This document shows, one piece after another, positions 5,065 to 5,502 of a stretch of DNA of 5,502 nucleotides; the first letter of the stretch is position 1, and each line of letters opens with the position of its first letter. This DNA comes from an uncultured Veillonella sp. (GTDB lineage: Bacteria > Bacillota > Negativicutes > Veillonellales > Veillonellaceae), in the NCBI GenBank assembly GCA_937930265.1, contig CALGLI010000119.1, positions 1-5,502 on the forward strand, written 5' to 3'. The notes under the pieces are model-generated. The model worked only from the letters and a program-made list of their open reading frames with translations. It did no database searches and was not told where the DNA came from. The position numbers and the translations under genes are program-made.

Positions 5065-5215
5065 CGCTCAGAGAGGTTTAAATTCCCCGATCTCGATAAA
5101 CACAAAGGAGCCCCCGTGTGTTTCGTCAAAACTTTCGCGCAGGGCAGTTTTTACGGAATACACGGGGGCTCCTCACCCGCTTTCATCAAAACAGGAATTT
5201 AAACCGATATGAGCG
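5065..5215. repeat. Terminal inverted repeats flanking hairpin copy 4
   Basis: The 22-nt segments 5065-5086 and 5194-5215 are inverted repeats matching at 19 positions, including a perfect 12-bp GGTTTAAATTCC / GGAATTTAAACC. They bracket copy 4 to give an element of about 151 bp with a MITE-like plan. The right end runs into the last codons of the MATE gene. I cannot identify a target-site duplication. Confidence 0.6.
5106..5173. repeat. Palindromic hairpin, copy 4
   Basis: The 21-nt arms 5106-5126 and 5153-5173 begin AGGAGCCCCCGTGTG. They match at 19 of 21 positions as DNA, and at all 21 as plus-strand RNA if the two differences are counted as G-U wobbles. The inner stem AAAACT/AGTTTT encloses TTCGCGCAGGGC, which differs from the other cores at two positions. 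It starts 25 nt after the MATE stop codon on the minus strand and could serve as that gene's 3' stem-loop. Confidence 0.85.
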
Positions 5216-5502
5216 AACGACCTCTCCATTTGTTCGACTGCCACCGCCACACGAATATAAGCGCCCGTATGATCTCATCGATAGCCATGGCAATCCACAC
5301 GCCTACGAGTCCCCATCCCAAGACGATGCCGAAGTAGTAGGACAAGGTCACTGCAAAGGCCCACATACCAAAGACTCCCACGAACATCGGTATCCGAATG
5401 TCTCCTGCTGCTTGTAAGCATTGTACCAACACGATGTTCACACCACGACCAATTTCCAAGAAGATTTCAATAAACAATACCGATTTCGCCAAATCTATAA
5501 TC
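5199..5502 (-). CDS. MATE-family efflux transporter, C-terminal part (5' end outside window)
   Basis: The reading frame is open to the window's right edge, so only the last 100 residues of what would be a protein of about 450 are seen. It is an inner-membrane antiporter of the MATE (NorM/DinF) family, exporting drugs or metabolites against Na+ or H+. Supporting features are CLQAAGDIRIPM, matching the family V-L-x-G-A-G-D-x-R-x-P-M stretch between helices, then hydrophobic segments around MFVGVFGMWAFAVTLSYYFG and GLVGVWIAMAIDEIIRALIF, and a basic tail WRWQSNKWRGRSLISV. The substrate cannot be inferred. The TTG at 5492 is not a start, because the frame continues upstream. The stop codon TAA (5201-5199) lies inside an inverted repeat, so the final residues may have been altered by a repeat insertion. 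Confidence 0.88.
   Translation of the reverse strand, partial: IIDLAKSVLFIEIFLEIGRGVNIVLVQCLQAAGDIRIPMFVGVFGMWAFAVTLSYYFGIVLGWGLVGVWIAMAIDEIIRALIFVWRWQSNKWRGRSLISV

Larger units (their letters stand above)
4761..5173. repeat. Tandem array of three ~140-bp units, each with a palindromic hairpin
   Basis: Each unit contains, in order, CCACCCCGC, a TTAAAT stretch, a GATAAA stretch, then a hairpin with the conserved core. The hairpin cores lie 143 and 139 bp apart (AGGGCAG at 4859, 5002 and 5141). A 41-bp block is identical at 4901-4941 and 5043-5083. The first unit is the most diverged and has about 14 extra bases at 4770-4790. The array fills the gap between the MATE gene and the small gene, and no credible gene lies in it: apparent short reading frames are made of the repeat itself. 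Confidence 0.85.

Noticed and set aside
4926..5129. Minus-strand reading frame with KTALRESFDETHGSS
   Set aside because: It consists of the repeat array. The same peptide arises wherever the core occurs, so it is likely to be misannotated as a hypothetical protein.
4761..5173. CRISPR array
   Set aside because: Units are about 140 bp and similar throughout, with no short repeat alternating with unique spacers, and there are no cas genes.

Overview
The window looks like chromosomal DNA of an anaerobic Negativicute (Gram-negative Firmicutes), most likely Veillonella or a close relative. The main reason is a tandem pair of diverged CobT paralogues that matches the ArsA/ArsB arrangement known from Sporomusa and Veillonella. 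Strong AGGAGG-type ribosome binding sites and low to moderate GC agree with this. The genus is an inference; no database search was possible. Every gene I accept is on the minus strand, so the window is best read from right to left.

Right edge to left: (1) 5199-5502 is the C-terminal part of a MATE-family multidrug/Na+ antiporter. (2) 4740-5215 holds no credible gene. It carries three tandem units of about 140 bp, each containing a palindromic hairpin with a conserved core. (3) 4517-4678 is a 53-aa protein with an antitoxin-like C-terminus and its own extended -10 promoter. (4) 4341-4493 is a fourth copy of the hairpin core, inverted and set inside a much longer palindrome. (5) 3207-4253 and 2150-3214 are arsA and arsB, translationally coupled by an 8-nt overlap. 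Together they probably make the NaMN:base phosphoribosyltransferase that activates the lower ligand of cobamides (B12-like cofactors). Their promoter has its -35 hexamer inside the arm of the palindrome, and a small terminator-like hairpin follows just after the predicted transcription start. (6) 1711-2082 and 528-1688 form a two-gene operon: a degenerate HepT/DUF86 (HEPN-like) protein followed by a class II Fic AMP-transferase with a C-terminal winged helix. This operon is visibly more AT-rich than arsAB. (7) 319-361 is an intrinsic terminator that suits the fic operon. Between it and fic lie 41-bp tandem repeats (about 421-512, with an older copy upstream). (8) 1-60 is the 5' part of a tRNA-Gly(GCC) with a clear promoter at 103-132.

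Functionally, arsA and arsB act together in cobamide lower-ligand activation. The HepT-like and Fic proteins look like a toxin-antitoxin or regulatory AMPylation pair acquired separately. The most unusual material is the palindromic repeat family at 4341-4493 and 4825-5173. It keeps a 12-nt loop core while its arms change in ways that mostly preserve base pairing. One copy contributes part of the arsAB promoter, and another overlaps the stop codon of the MATE gene.
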